A stretch of DNA of 64,000 nucleotides, from assembly GCA_003331425.1 (NCBI GenBank), contig QOOS01000002.1, forward strand, positions 62,001 through 126,000. The letters run 5' to 3'. How positions within the stretch are numbered: position 1 is the first letter of the stretch; each line of letters begins with the position of its first letter. This stretch comes from Candidatus Nitrosopumilus sp. Its GTDB lineage: Archaea > Thermoproteota > Nitrososphaeria > Nitrososphaerales > Nitrosopumilaceae. Shown in pieces: positions 51,842 to 61,490 of this stretch. The notes below the pieces were generated by a model. It saw only the letters and a list, made by a program, of their open reading frames with translations. It did not search any database and had not been told where the DNA came from. The translations under genes and the position numbers were made by a program.

Positions 51842-53110
51842 CTATATTCTCTCTATTTTTGCGCCTAATCTGTTCATTTCTTCTATGAAATTTGGATATG
51901 AAACTTGAACTGATTTTGAATCAGTCACTGTACAATTTCCGATATATGTTCCTGCAATGCAAAATGCCATGAATAACCTATGATCATTTTCTGAATCTAA
52001 TTTGGCCCCTGTTAGATTATCTGAAGGTTTCAAAATTAAGCCATCTTCTTTTTCTTTAACAATAATTCCAATTTTTGGTAATTCTCTTGCAAGTATGGAA
52101 ATTCGATCTGTTTCTTTTAATCTTGCATGTTTTACATTTACAATTTCAATTGGTTCTGAAGATATTAATGATAAAATTGCTAGTGGTGGAAGAAGATCTG
52201 GAGAATTTCGTAAATCAAAAATCCCTCCAGTTAATTTTTCAGGTGATTTAATTTTAATCTCATTTTCATTAATTGTCACTGAAACTCCTAATTGTTCCAA
52301 AAAGTCAATGAATGCTTCATCTCCTTGCGGTAAATTCCCCATACTTCCTTTAATCGTTACATTCTCTCCATTAAGTACAGTAAAAGAAAGAAGTAATGCT
52401 AAACTTGAAAAATCTATTGGAACATTGAATGTTGTATTTTTATAAATTTGTGGTGATATGTTGTATTTTTTATATGGAATTAATGTTTGAACTGATACTC
52501 CAAATTTCCTCATTGTTGTAATTGTTGCATCTAAATATGGTTTTGAAACTAAGTCACCTTCAATAGTTAAATTAATTCCATTTTTTGTTAATGGTGCAGA
52601 AATTAATAATGATGAAATAAATTGACTTGATAAATTTCCTGGAATTTTTATGTTTCCTCCTACAATATTTCCTTTAATTTTCACCGGGGGACTCCCACCT
52701 GTTGAACTACATTTTGCACCTATACTTGCTAATGCATCTAACAGTGGTTGCATGGGTCTTTTTTGAATACTATCATCACCTGTCAAAGTAATTTCTTCAG
52801 AAAATAGGCTTGCAATTCCAATTGCAATTCTAATGGTTGTTCCAGAATTTTCAGTATTTATTTCTGGTACTGTTGAGCCTATTTTGATTGATTCTTTTAC
52901 GATTACTGTTGAATCATTTAATTCTATGATTGCTCCAAATTTTTTACATGCTTCAATGGTTGCTTTAGTATCTGCTGAAATGAGAATATTTTCTACTTTA
53001 CTGTTGTTGCCTGCAAGTGCTGCTAGAAAAATTCCTCTATGTGTGTAACTTTTGTTTGAAGGACAATCAATTACTCCACTAATTTTTGATTTTTCTACTT
53101 TACAGTTCAT
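51842..53110 (-). CDS. aroA: 3-phosphoshikimate 1-carboxyvinyltransferase (EPSP synthase)
   Basis: 422 residues. DCPSNKSYTHRGIFLAALAG (substrate-binding Lys/Arg), ENSGTTIRI (86-94) and RLKETDRISILAREL are EPSP synthase motifs; the KRPMQPLLDAL segment lies at about 113-125. Overlaps the shikimate kinase gene by 11 nt. Confidence 0.95.
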   Translation of the reverse strand: MNCKVEKSKISGVIDCPSNKSYTHRGIFLAALAGNNSKVENILISADTKATIEACKKFGAIIELNDSTVIVKESIKIGSTVPEINTENSGTTIRIAIGIASLFSEEITLTGDDSIQKRPMQPLLDALASIGAKCSSTGGSPPVKIKGNIVGGNIKIPGNLSSQFISSLLISAPLTKNGINLTIEGDLVSKPYLDATITTMRKFGVSVQTLIPYKKYNISPQIYKNTTFNVPIDFSSLALLLSFTVLNGENVTIKGSMGNLPQGDEAFIDFLEQLGVSVTINENEIKIKSPEKLTGGIFDLRNSPDLLPPLAILSLISSEPIEIVNVKHARLKETDRISILARELPKIGIIVKEKEDGLILKPSDNLTGAKLDSENDHRLFMAFCIAGTYIGNCTVTDSKSVQVSYPNFIEEMNRLGAKIERI

Positions 53111-53954
53111 GTACTTCTGCCTTTTTGTTATTTATTTTTGAAACAATGATGCTCCCTTCTAAATTTGAAAATATTTTTTTAACATTTGAAATGTTTTCTT
53201 TTTTTACAATTGCTGCAATTGATGGGCCATTTCCTGAGACTGAAGCTCCTAATGCTCCTTTGTCAATCAAGTCCACTATAATTTTGGGATCTGAATTTAG
53301 AATAGAAGATGTAGCTAATCCGTTTATTGTCATTGCTTCCCAATATTTTTTCTCACTTGCTAACTCCCATGCATTATTAAAAATTGATGATAGTATCTTC
53401 AATTTCTTCAAATTTCCTCTTTTTCTATTTTTTGGAATAAAAATAATTGCACTTAGATTTGATGGAATTTTCTCAAAAATTATTCTATTTCTCTTTCCGT
53501 TATCTGTTACATTGAATCCTCCATAATAGCAAGAACATGCATCATCATATGCTCCTGTAATGCTTACTTTAGTCTCAATTGATGCCTCTACTCCAGCTAA
53601 AAGAATTTGTTTATCTGTTAATTTTGGTTTGAATATTTTTGCACATGCTAATGCAACTACTGATGATATTGCACTGGAACTTTTTAATCCATAACCTGTT
53701 GGAATTTCTGAAGTTAATGTAATTGTAATTTTATTTTTTTCTAAATCTTTTTTTGATACAATTTTTTCAATTGTCTTATTGATTAATCTGGAACTAAGGC
53801 TCTTATTTTCTGATTGAATTATGATTCCTTTTCCTACTGATGTCTCAACAGTTGCTTCCACTTTTAGTGATATTCCTAATGTTGCTCCTTTTTTACTTGC
53901 TATGGCACTAACTATTGAAACTGCACCGTGCACAGTAGCTTTTACTTTTGCCAT
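53100..53954 (-). CDS. aroK: Shikimate kinase, archaeal GHMP type
   Basis: 284 residues from ATG 53954 (TGATG overlap with aroE). PTGYGLKSSSA (about 85-95) is the ATP loop of GHMP kinases, and GASVSGNGPSIAAIV is motif 3. Archaea use this GHMP enzyme instead of the bacterial P-loop AroK. It phosphorylates shikimate before AroA. Confidence 0.92.
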   Translation of the reverse strand: MAKVKATVHGAVSIVSAIASKKGATLGISLKVEATVETSVGKGIIIQSENKSLSSRLINKTIEKIVSKKDLEKNKITITLTSEIPTGYGLKSSSAISSVVALACAKIFKPKLTDKQILLAGVEASIETKVSITGAYDDACSCYYGGFNVTDNGKRNRIIFEKIPSNLSAIIFIPKNRKRGNLKKLKILSSIFNNAWELASEKKYWEAMTINGLATSSILNSDPKIIVDLIDKGALGASVSGNGPSIAAIVKKENISNVKKIFSNLEGSIIVSKINNKKAEVHEL

Positions 53955-54772
53955 CAAAATCCTCCTAACAATGCTTTTTTCATCGCATTATAAGGCGCTT
54001 TCATTTCATGCCAAATTTCAAATGCTCTAGTGGCCTGACCTAAAAGCATCTCATATCCATAAATGACTTCTAACTTTTTGTCTTTTGCTTTTTTGATAAA
54101 ATCTGTATTCATTGGAGAGTATACAATATCGTAAATCACTGAATCTTGATTTATTTGTTCAAATGAAATTGGACTTGATTCATTTTTTAATCCTAATGAT
54201 GTTGAATTAATTATTATGTTATAGTTTTGTAAATTTTTAATTTCTTCTATTTTTTTTACATTTGTAGATAATCCAATACTTGTTGCAAATTCTGATAATT
54301 CTTCTGCATTTTTGGTTGTTCTATTTGCAATATCTACTTCTCCTGCTTTTTCTTTAGACATCCCTGCAATAATGGCTCTTGCAGCACCTCCTGCTCCGAT
54401 TAACAGTATTTTTTTATCTTTAATTGAAATATTTCTTTTTTTTAATGGCTCTAAAAATCCATCCATATCTGTATTGTATCCTTTCAGAATTCCTTCATTA
54501 TTTACAACTGTATTAACTGCACCGATAATACTACATGACTCATCCATTTTATCCAAATACTTCATCATTTCAATTTTGTGAGGAATTGTAACATTAAATC
54601 CACTAATCTTAATTTTTTTAAGTCCTTCAACCCCACTTTCTAATTCTCCCTTTGGAATTCTATATCCGATATATGAAGAATCTAAATTTAATTCTCTAAA
54701 TGCTGCACTGTGTATGTTTGGAGATAATGAATGATTGATAGGATCTCCAATTACTGCAAAACTTTTTCCCAT
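53954..54772 (-). CDS. aroE: Shikimate dehydrogenase
   Basis: 272 residues. VIGDPINHSLSPNIHSAAF (shikimate site), NVTIPHKIEMMKYLD with catalytic Lys, NTDMDGF, and IGAGGAARAI (NADP loop). Reduces 3-dehydroshikimate. Order aroD-aroE-aroK matches many archaeal aro operons. Confidence 0.95.
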   Translation of the reverse strand: MGKSFAVIGDPINHSLSPNIHSAAFRELNLDSSYIGYRIPKGELESGVEGLKKIKISGFNVTIPHKIEMMKYLDKMDESCSIIGAVNTVVNNEGILKGYNTDMDGFLEPLKKRNISIKDKKILLIGAGGAARAIIAGMSKEKAGEVDIANRTTKNAEELSEFATSIGLSTNVKKIEEIKNLQNYNIIINSTSLGLKNESSPISFEQINQDSVIYDIVYSPMNTDFIKKAKDKKLEVIYGYEMLLGQATRAFEIWHEMKAPYNAMKKALLGGF

Positions 54773-54813
54773 ATGACTTTTTGAGAAATAGATTGATTTA
54801 AACTCTCAATTTT

Positions 54814-55491
54814 TTATTTGCTACTTTTTAGATTGATTATTTTGTTTACTTCGTCTACACTAAACTGACCTGGTGCAACTGCTTTTCCTAATGATACATA
54901 CGTGTATGGACTGCCCAAATATAGGCACAAAATTCTTGAAATTTTACCCGCATCACCCATTGCAAATGAAATTAAATTATTTTTCCCTTTTTTATCATAC
55001 AATTCTAGCATTCTTGTTGCATCATCTACTGATTTTGCTGTACTGACAATTTTTACATTATTTGAAAATTTACTCATTTTTTTAATTTTGTTCTTTAATT
55101 CTATTGTCTTAGGAGTTTTTTGAAAATCGTGCCATGAAACTAATAATTTTGTTTTAGTGCTTTTAAGATATTTAGTTAATTCCTTATTTTTATTTAATGT
55201 ATTAAATTCAACATCTAATAAAAATGGATTATATTCTGCAATTAATTTCAATATGGCAATTCTTTCTTTTTCAGTACCTGTAAATTTTCCACCTTCATTC
55301 TTTGGTCTTAACGTACACACAATTTTTTTTAAATCTTTTTTAATTATTTCTAATGTTTCAGGAATTTGTTTTGCTTTTAAAAAATCTAATCTTACTTCTA
55401 CATAATCTGATTTTTTTAATGAATCTTTTAATTTATTTTTAATTTTCTTCGGAGAATTTTCTCCAATTGATATACATGTTTTGTATTTCAT
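54814..55491 (-). CDS. aroD: 3-dehydroquinate dehydratase, type I
   Basis: 225 residues. YVEVRLDFLKA (substrate Arg/Glu strand), LVSWHDFQKTP with catalytic His, and NVKIVSTAKSVDD with the Schiff-base Lys; VAPGQFSVDE closes the site. Converts 3-dehydroquinate to 3-dehydroshikimate. Confidence 0.93.
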   Translation of the reverse strand: MKYKTCISIGENSPKKIKNKLKDSLKKSDYVEVRLDFLKAKQIPETLEIIKKDLKKIVCTLRPKNEGGKFTGTEKERIAILKLIAEYNPFLLDVEFNTLNKNKELTKYLKSTKTKLLVSWHDFQKTPKTIELKNKIKKMSKFSNNVKIVSTAKSVDDATRMLELYDKKGKNNLISFAMGDAGKISRILCLYLGSPYTYVSLGKAVAPGQFSVDEVNKIINLKSSK

Positions 55492-55492
55492 T

Positions 55493-56554
55493 TTATTTTT
55501 CTAATATGTATTCATCTGAAACTTCCATTCCAAAATGTCTGCCTGTTGCAGGTTTTGCATGGGCCATCACTATATCCCCTTTCTTTAGATGTGTTACTGA
55601 TACTAATTGGCCATTAGGTTTAACGAATCTAATTGTTTCTGCATCTTGTGCAATAATTCCTCCAATTTCATTTCCTACTGATGCTTTAATCATTAACATA
55701 GGTCTTCTTTCAATTTTTGATCTTCCGACTGTTGCTCTACGTGCTTTGCCTTTGGAATTTAGAATTAATACTTCTGAACCTGTTTCTACTTCTGATAAAT
55801 AATTTGTTGTACCATCTGGAGACAAAGTGTAACAATGAACTGCACCTGCATTTACTCTAAATGGTCGTGGTGATGTAAACGATGAACCTACTGATTCATT
55901 GTGTACAAGAAATAAGAAATTTGATCTACTTCCAATCAACATCCCTTCTCCTTTATGTAACATTGATGCTGTATCTACACAAACTCTTTCTCCATCTCCT
56001 ACTTCTTTAATTTCAAGAATTTTTGCTGGTTTCATGTCGAAACTTCTTGTACCTAGATACACCATTGCTTCTCTAACTTCATTAATTGAGGATGTACTGA
56101 ATATTACCCCGTCTACTCCTACTTCTAAAATTGAAAACATTTTTCTTACTTCTTCTGGCGTTCTAGCAATTGCAAAAATCTTTGTATGTATTTTATGTAA
56201 TTTTGCAATAATGTTTTCTAGAGGAATAATTTTCCAATCCTTAACTTCTATGATGACAAAATCCAACCCTTTTTTTGAAATTGATAATACATTGTCAATA
56301 TCTGCATTCGATAATACTTCAAATTTAATTCCAATTTTTTTCCCTTTTGGTTTGGTTGAATTTTCTTTTTCTAAGACAACATAGTTCGAAGAATTTGATG
56401 TAGATATTGTTTTTAATTTTGTTTTTTTCTTACCTAATTTTTTTGGATCTAGAAATATTGTTTTAATTCCTTCTTCTTCTAGTTGTGGTAAAAATTTTGT
56501 TAATTGTGCCTGATTTACTTTTGGTAAAATAATTAATTCTCTTGTTTTACTCAA
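55493..56554 (-). CDS. aroB': 3-dehydroquinate synthase II (AroB')
   Basis: 353 residues. The C-terminal two-thirds (GVDGVIFSTSSINEVREAM, ERVCVDTASMLHKGEGMLIG, PFRVNAGAVHCYTLSPDG) match the archaeal DHQS II family, which oxidatively deaminates and cyclises ADTH to 3-dehydroquinate. Unrelated to bacterial AroB. One base separates it from aroD. Confidence 0.94.
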   Translation of the reverse strand: MSKTRELIILPKVNQAQLTKFLPQLEEEGIKTIFLDPKKLGKKKTKLKTISTSNSSNYVVLEKENSTKPKGKKIGIKFEVLSNADIDNVLSISKKGLDFVIIEVKDWKIIPLENIIAKLHKIHTKIFAIARTPEEVRKMFSILEVGVDGVIFSTSSINEVREAMVYLGTRSFDMKPAKILEIKEVGDGERVCVDTASMLHKGEGMLIGSRSNFLFLVHNESVGSSFTSPRPFRVNAGAVHCYTLSPDGTTNYLSEVETGSEVLILNSKGKARRATVGRSKIERRPMLMIKASVGNEIGGIIAQDAETIRFVKPNGQLVSVTHLKKGDIVMAHAKPATGRHFGMEVSDEYILEK

Positions 56555-57329
56555 TTCTTTTCATTGCTTCCTTTGCAGTACCTTTTTTGAAAATTATTTC
56601 TGATAATGCTTGAACCATTTTTTCTGGTTTTTTATGTGCAAAAATATTTCTTCCATATGTTACACCTTTAGCTCCTGCTGTAATTGCATCTTCAGTCATT
56701 TGGAGTATGTCTAAATCTGTTTTAGCTTTAGGTCCTCCTGCAATTACAATTGGAACTGGTGTACTTTTAACAATTTTTGAAAATGAATCTATATCTCCTG
56801 TGTATAATGTTTTTACAATATCTGCTCCACACTCTGCACCAATTCTTGCAACATGTCCTACAATTTCTGGATCATGCGGGTTAGGAATATTTTCGCCTCT
56901 TGGATACATCATTGCTAAAAGTGGCATTCCCCATCTGTGACATTGATCTGCTGTTAAACCAAGTTGTTCTAACATTTCTGGTTCTTCTTTTCCGCCGATG
57001 TTGATGTGTAGTGAAACACCGTCAGCTCCTAATGCTACAGCTTCTTTTACTGTACCTGTAAGCATTTTTCGATTTGGTGATAATGATAATGCTGTACTGC
57101 TTGAAAAATGAACTAAAGTTCCAATTTTTGGTGGTTTTGGTAATGATTTGAGAATTCCTTTGTTGATGATGACACTAGTCAACCCATGTCCTTCACATTT
57201 GTAAATTGTATCAGCTGGATTTTCAAGTCCTTCAATAGGTCCATTTGAAATTCCATGATCCATTGGAATACAAAGCATTCTTCCTTTTCTCATAATTCTG
57301 TTTAATCTAATTTCGTTTGCTGATACCAT
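56547..57329 (-). CDS. aroA': 2-amino-3,7-dideoxy-D-threo-hept-6-ulosonate synthase (AroA')
   Basis: 260 residues of the DhnA/FbaB aldolase family. [18 protein letters not shown] (21-38) and the Schiff-base Lys in [12 protein letters not shown] are ADTH-synthase marks; [17 protein letters not shown] completes the phosphate site. It condenses 6-deoxy-5-ketofructose phosphate with aspartate semialdehyde, the first archaeal step to aromatics. First gene of the aro run, overlaps aroB' by 8 nt; a 145-nt promoter gap separates it from mqnC. Confidence 0.93.
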   Translation of the reverse strand: MVSANEIRLNRIMRKGRMLCIPMDHGISNGPIEGLENPADTIYKCEGHGLTSVIINKGILKSLPKPPKIGTLVHFSSSTALSLSPNRKMLTGTVKEAVALGADGVSLHINIGGKEEPEMLEQLGLTADQCHRWGMPLLAMMYPRGENIPNPHDPEIVGHVARIGAECGADIVKTLYTGDIDSFSKIVKSTPVPIVIAGGPKAKTDLDILQMTEDAITAGAKGVTYGRNIFAHKKPEKMVQALSEIIFKKGTAKEAMKRIE

Positions 57330-57474
57330 GTTTTGTTTTGTTCTTTCAGCCCTACTTAAAAATAACGTGCATCTGTATGCTCAAAAATATTTTAAATTTG
57401 GTATAAATTCTTCATTAATTTTTATCCCTTATTCTATCAAGGAATAAATAGAAATTCTAAAGGATTAATGGTAA

Positions 57475-58593
57475 TTGAGTCAGACTACTGAACAGATACA
57501 AAAAAGTGATATTAAAGATATTTTAGAAAATTCTCTTAAGGGTGTTAGACCTGGACCTGAGGATATTTTGAGACTTTTGAAATCTGACGATGTTCATTTA
57601 ATGGGATTAGTTTCTGGTTATTTATCCAAAAAACAATTTGGCAATAAGGCCTCATTTGTAAATAATATTATTTTGAATTATACTAATGTCTGTATCACGG
57701 ATTGTAAATTCTGTGCATTTTATAGATCACCTGGTGCTGAAGACTCTTACACTTTATCTCTTGATGAGATTGAAACTCGTGTAAAGACTTCTTATGAAAT
57801 GTTTAAGATTCGTCAGGTTTTGATCCAAGGCGGACACAATCCAAGTTTAAAAATTGAATATTATGAGGATGCATTCAAAATGATTCGTAAAAAATTTCCA
57901 ACTGTTGGTGTACATGGATTATCTACATCTGAAATTGACATGATTGCTCGAGTTGAAAAATCATCTACAAAAGAAATTCTATCTCGATTAAAAGATGCAG
58001 GTTTACAATCTATTCCTGGTGCAGGTGCTGAAATTTTAACTGACTCTGTTAAAGAAATTATTAGTCCTAAGAAAATTTCTAGTGCTGATTGGATTAGAAT
58101 AATGGACGAAGCACATTCTCTAGGTATTCCTGGTTCTGCTACAATGATGTATGGCAGTGTTGAAAATAATAATGATATTGTGGAACACTTTTCAAAAATT
58201 GTAAAATTACAAGAAAAGACTAATGGCTTTATGGCTTTCATCCCTTGGAATTTTGAACCTAATAATACTCTGATGCAAGATGAGGGTATTGTTGATTATG
58301 GTACTGGGGGAATTCAACTTTTGAAAATGATTGCAATTTCTAGATTGGTTTTAGATGGACTAATCCCACACATTCAATCTTCTTGGTTAACTAATGGGGT
58401 TGGAATGGCACAACTTGCTTTACAATATGGTGCTGATGATTTTGGTGGCACTTTAATTGGTGAAGAAGTTGTATCTTGTACTGGTGCACGTTCTACTGAA
58501 TTGACTGATAAAATTATTGTTGATGCTATTCATCAAATTGGTTATCAAGTTGAAGAAAGAGATAATTTCTATAATCCTATTCGTACCTTATAA
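57475..58593 (+). CDS. mqnC: Radical SAM enzyme, cyclic dehypoxanthinyl futalosine synthase (MqnC-like)
   Basis: 372 residues. NYTNVCITDCKFCAFYRSPG holds C73-x3-C77-x2-C80 for the 4Fe-4S cluster. LIQGGHNPSLKIEYYEDAFK, VHGLSTSEI and PGAGAEILTDSVK are shared by MqnC, MqnE and CofH. FAFYR plus the C-terminal DFGGTLIGEEVV(S)CTG favour MqnC, a step of the futalosine route to menaquinone; CofH (F420) is the alternative. The convergent UbiD-family neighbour supports quinone synthesis. TTG start. Confidence 0.8.
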   Translation: MSQTTEQIQKSDIKDILENSLKGVRPGPEDILRLLKSDDVHLMGLVSGYLSKKQFGNKASFVNNIILNYTNVCITDCKFCAFYRSPGAEDSYTLSLDEIETRVKTSYEMFKIRQVLIQGGHNPSLKIEYYEDAFKMIRKKFPTVGVHGLSTSEIDMIARVEKSSTKEILSRLKDAGLQSIPGAGAEILTDSVKEIISPKKISSADWIRIMDEAHSLGIPGSATMMYGSVENNNDIVEHFSKIVKLQEKTNGFMAFIPWNFEPNNTLMQDEGIVDYGTGGIQLLKMIAISRLVLDGLIPHIQSSWLTNGVGMAQLALQYGADDFGGTLIGEEVVSCTGARSTELTDKIIVDAIHQIGYQVEERDNFYNPIRTL

Positions 58594-60045
58594 TCCGTAT
58601 TCAGACCATTTTGAATCAACTAGATTCTTTGTTTTCTCATCAACTTTTACTTGTTGTTGAATTTCTCGCATGTATCCTTCTTCTTTTGTTTTTTGTGTTG
58701 CATCAATTCCCATTTTAGAACCTAAATTAACTAATGGTGATGCTGGATCTAATGTATCTGTTGGAGTGTTGTTGATAATTATTGTATCTCTTGCAGCATC
58801 AGCTCTTGTTGTAATTGCCCAAATTACATCATCCATATCATGCACATTGATATCTTCATCCACAACAACAAACATTTTGGTTAGTGATAATTGTCCCATT
58901 CCCCATAAACCCATCATGACTTTTTTTGCTTGACCTGGATATCTTTTTTTGATTGATATTACTGCAAAACCTTGAAACCATCCTGCTGCTGGCATACTGA
59001 AATCCACTACTTCTGGATGGAACATTTGTACAAGTGGTAAAAATGAACGTTCAATAACTTTTCCAATATATGCATCTTCTAAAATCGGTTTTCCAACAAC
59101 TGTTGTTACATAAACTGGATTTTTCCTTCTCATTATTCCTGTTAATGTAAATGTTGGATATGGTTCAACTGGTGTGTAATATCCTGTATGATCTCCAAAT
59201 GGTCCTTCATCTCTAATATCTTCTGGATCTACATATCCTTCCAAAACAATTTCTGCATTTGCTGGTACCTCTAAGTCTATTGTTTTACATTTCACTGTCT
59301 TGATTCCTTCTTTTCTTGTAATTCCTGCAAATAGATATTTGTCTAATCCTTCAGGAACTGGTGCAATCGATGAAAAAACTGTTGCAGGTTCCCCTCCAAA
59401 AATTATTGCTGTTGGAATTTTTTCTCCTCTATCTTTTGAAATATCTCCATGATTTGCTCCTCTCTTGTGTTTTTGCCAATGCATTGATGCATGAGTTTTA
59501 TCTATGATTTGCATTCTGTATACTCCTAAATTTCGAACTCCTGTTTCCGGATGTTTTGTTGCAATTAATCCCAATGTTATGAATCGTCCCGCATCGTTAG
59601 GCCATGACTTTATAATTGGTAAATCGTCAAATGATGCATCTGTTGATGTAATTTCTGTAACTAGTCCACTTGATTCTAATTTTGGAAACGATGCTGTCAT
59701 TTTTGAAAGTTCTGGTAATTTTTTAATCTTATTTAGAATCCCTGATGGCATATCCATTTTTGTCATATCTGTAATGCGTTGACCTATTTCTGTAAAATCT
59801 GTCATCTCAAGTCCTATCTCCAGTCTCCTCATTGAACCAAATGCATTGCCTAAAACTGGCATGCTGTGACCTTTTACATTTTCAAAAAGAACAGCTGGAC
59901 CGTTGGAATACATTTCTCTTCTTAAAATTTCTGCAATTTCTAAATCTGGATCTACTTCTGTTTTGACCCTTTTTAGCTCACCTTGTTTTTCAAGTTCCTT
60001 GATAAATTCTTGAGTATCTTGTATCGGCACACTCAAGCTCCTCAT
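58588..60045 (-). CDS. UbiD-family decarboxylase
   Basis: 485 residues. IAEILRREM, GPAVLFENVKGHSMPVLGNAF, RMQIIDKTHASMHWQKHKRG and EGPFGDHTGYYTPVEPYP are UbiD landmarks (prenyl-FMN and metal binding; EGPFGDHTGYY carries the catalytic Glu). In futalosine-type menaquinone synthesis a UbiD homologue (MqnL) decarboxylates the naphthoate ring. Overlaps mqnC by 6 nt, tail to tail. The UbiX partner is not in the window. Confidence 0.85.
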   Translation of the reverse strand: MRSLSVPIQDTQEFIKELEKQGELKRVKTEVDPDLEIAEILRREMYSNGPAVLFENVKGHSMPVLGNAFGSMRRLEIGLEMTDFTEIGQRITDMTKMDMPSGILNKIKKLPELSKMTASFPKLESSGLVTEITSTDASFDDLPIIKSWPNDAGRFITLGLIATKHPETGVRNLGVYRMQIIDKTHASMHWQKHKRGANHGDISKDRGEKIPTAIIFGGEPATVFSSIAPVPEGLDKYLFAGITRKEGIKTVKCKTIDLEVPANAEIVLEGYVDPEDIRDEGPFGDHTGYYTPVEPYPTFTLTGIMRRKNPVYVTTVVGKPILEDAYIGKVIERSFLPLVQMFHPEVVDFSMPAAGWFQGFAVISIKKRYPGQAKKVMMGLWGMGQLSLTKMFVVVDEDINVHDMDDVIWAITTRADAARDTIIINNTPTDTLDPASPLVNLGSKMGIDATQKTKEEGYMREIQQQVKVDEKTKNLVDSKWSEYGL

Positions 60046-60090
60046 AAATCAGGTATAAGCTTAACTGGATTTTTTGCACTTTGTTACTAT

Positions 60091-60465
60091 TTACATTGGT
60101 GGTAGTTCTGTTTTTTTATCATGACCACCAGAACCAAATTTACAGTAAAAACACAATTCTGATTCCATGTATTTCAATTGTTCAATTTGGATTGCACCTA
60201 ATTTTAGTGCAATTTTTGTTAATATCCTATATTTCAATGGCATTGCTGGGATTACTTCATCTAGATATACTCTGTAGTGATCTGGACAAAACTTTAGTGT
60301 GACTTTGGAAGGCTCTTTACCTTTTTCATTAACTTGTTTTGTGAAATTGATTTGTTCTCTAATGTATTCGTGTTTTGGACATGGACAATTTCTTCCACCT
60401 GGATGTTTGTATGCCGGTGTATTTTTCCAATCAAAATCTGGATATTCTTTTTCAAAGTCGTCCAT
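60091..60465 (-). CDS. Cys-rich small protein, unknown
   Basis: 124 residues from ATG 60465. Cys/His pairs CPCPKH (27-32), FCPDH and CFYC suggest a metal site. I choose this start because TTTATATG lies about 26 nt upstream, the leaderless distance; earlier GTG/ATG codons (to 60513) would overlap that box. No family recognised. Follows the direction of ubiD but has its own promoter. Confidence 0.6.
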   Translation of the reverse strand: MDDFEKEYPDFDWKNTPAYKHPGGRNCPCPKHEYIREQINFTKQVNEKGKEPSKVTLKFCPDHYRVYLDEVIPAMPLKYRILTKIALKLGAIQIEQLKYMESELCFYCKFGSGGHDKKTELPPM

Positions 60466-60486
60466 ACGAAAGAACATCTGATTAAA

Positions 60487-60496
60487 CATATAAAAT
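60487..60496 (-). promoter_or_regulatory. TATA box of the Cys-rich small protein
   Basis: TTTTATATGT-type element on the minus strand, centred about 26 nt before ATG 60465. Confidence 0.35.
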
Positions 60497-60561
60497 TGAT
60501 CATTTTTGTACACCTAGTTCAAACCAAATGTACATAAACCCCGAATTAGGCATCAAAATTA

Positions 60562-61476
60562 ATGGCAGCTGCTAAAAAGCAAACAAAAAAAGATCTTGAA
60601 GACAAGATTGCCGAATTAGAAGCAAAATTAAATCAATTATCTGATCAGCTAACCAAAAAACCAGCAGAAACTAAACCTGCTGAGGTAAAACCAGCTGAGA
60701 CAGCTAAGCCAAAACCTACACTTCCAAAAGGTTCCACACCAAAACCAAAGGAAGCTCCAAAACCAGCTGAGACAGCAAAACCAAAACCTACACTTCCAAA
60801 AGGTTCCACACCAAAACCACAAGAAGCACCTAAAGAGGTTCCAAAACCAGCTGAGAAAGCATCTGCTCCAACAACTGTACAAGATGCATTAGAGGATGCA
60901 TACATGAATGCAGCAATGACTGATTTCCATCAGTACAGAGCAAAAGTCACTGGATACACACCAGCACCTAACAGATACTTTGTTAGAGGCACAGCTCCAG
61001 TAGGTAAAATCCCAACTAAAAATTGGAATGATCAAAAAGCAACAGTAACTGGTTACACACAACCATCAGAACAATACTTTGCAACAAGACCTAGACTTGC
61101 ATATCATCCACCTCAAAAACGATTTGGAAGTTTCAGTGGTGTAAATATGACTGCTGAAGGTGTATCTGCAAAAGCAACTACTCAAGAAGCTCCACCACCA
61201 CAAGTTTCTGAACAAGCTCCACCACCACAAACTGCTCCAAGCAATGATGGTAAATCCAAACAAGACAAATTATCAGACTATGAAGCTGATTATTTGAAAA
61301 GATTGGAACAGCAAAAAATTGATGATGCAAAAGCCGCAGCAGAAGCAGCAGCAGCAGAAGCAGCTGCAAAAGTATCTGCTAATAAGAAAGGTGGTGCATT
61401 ACCAAAAGGATTTGAAGCAAAAGCAGAACCAGAACCAGCTAAATCTTCAAGAGGTACACTTCCAAAAGGTTTCTAA
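60562..61476 (+). CDS. Pro/Lys/Ala-rich repeat protein
   Basis: 304 residues, no membrane segment. A short coiled coil (LEDKIAELEAKLNQLSDQL) is followed by 24-residue repeats built on PAETAKPKPTLPKGSTPKP, two copies of a (A)xVTGYTxxxxxYF unit (RAKVTGYTPAPNRYF; KATVTGYTQPSEQYF), a Pro-rich linker and a charged helix with A5 runs, ending LPKGF twice. Low complexity, positively charged; likely a disordered scaffold. Codon use is C-rich, as in highly expressed genes. No domain recognised. Confidence 0.65.
   Translation: MAAAKKQTKKDLEDKIAELEAKLNQLSDQLTKKPAETKPAEVKPAETAKPKPTLPKGSTPKPKEAPKPAETAKPKPTLPKGSTPKPQEAPKEVPKPAEKASAPTTVQDALEDAYMNAAMTDFHQYRAKVTGYTPAPNRYFVRGTAPVGKIPTKNWNDQKATVTGYTQPSEQYFATRPRLAYHPPQKRFGSFSGVNMTAEGVSAKATTQEAPPPQVSEQAPPPQTAPSNDGKSKQDKLSDYEADYLKRLEQQKIDDAKAAAEAAAAEAAAKVSANKKGGALPKGFEAKAEPEPAKSSRGTLPKGF
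60691..60834 (+). repeat. Two 72-bp tandem repeats in the Pro/Lys-rich gene
   Basis: 60691-60762 and 60763-60834 differ at only a few positions and keep frame (24 residues each: PAETAKPKPTLPKGSTPKP plus a variable end). A partial third copy (PAEKAS) follows. Confidence 0.85.
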
Positions 61477-61490
61477 CCTTTTCTTTATTT

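Noticed and set aside
57330-57474. 26-codon frame in the aroA'-mqnC gap (GTG start)
   Set aside because: No motif, no ribosome site, and composition expected by chance in AT-rich DNA.
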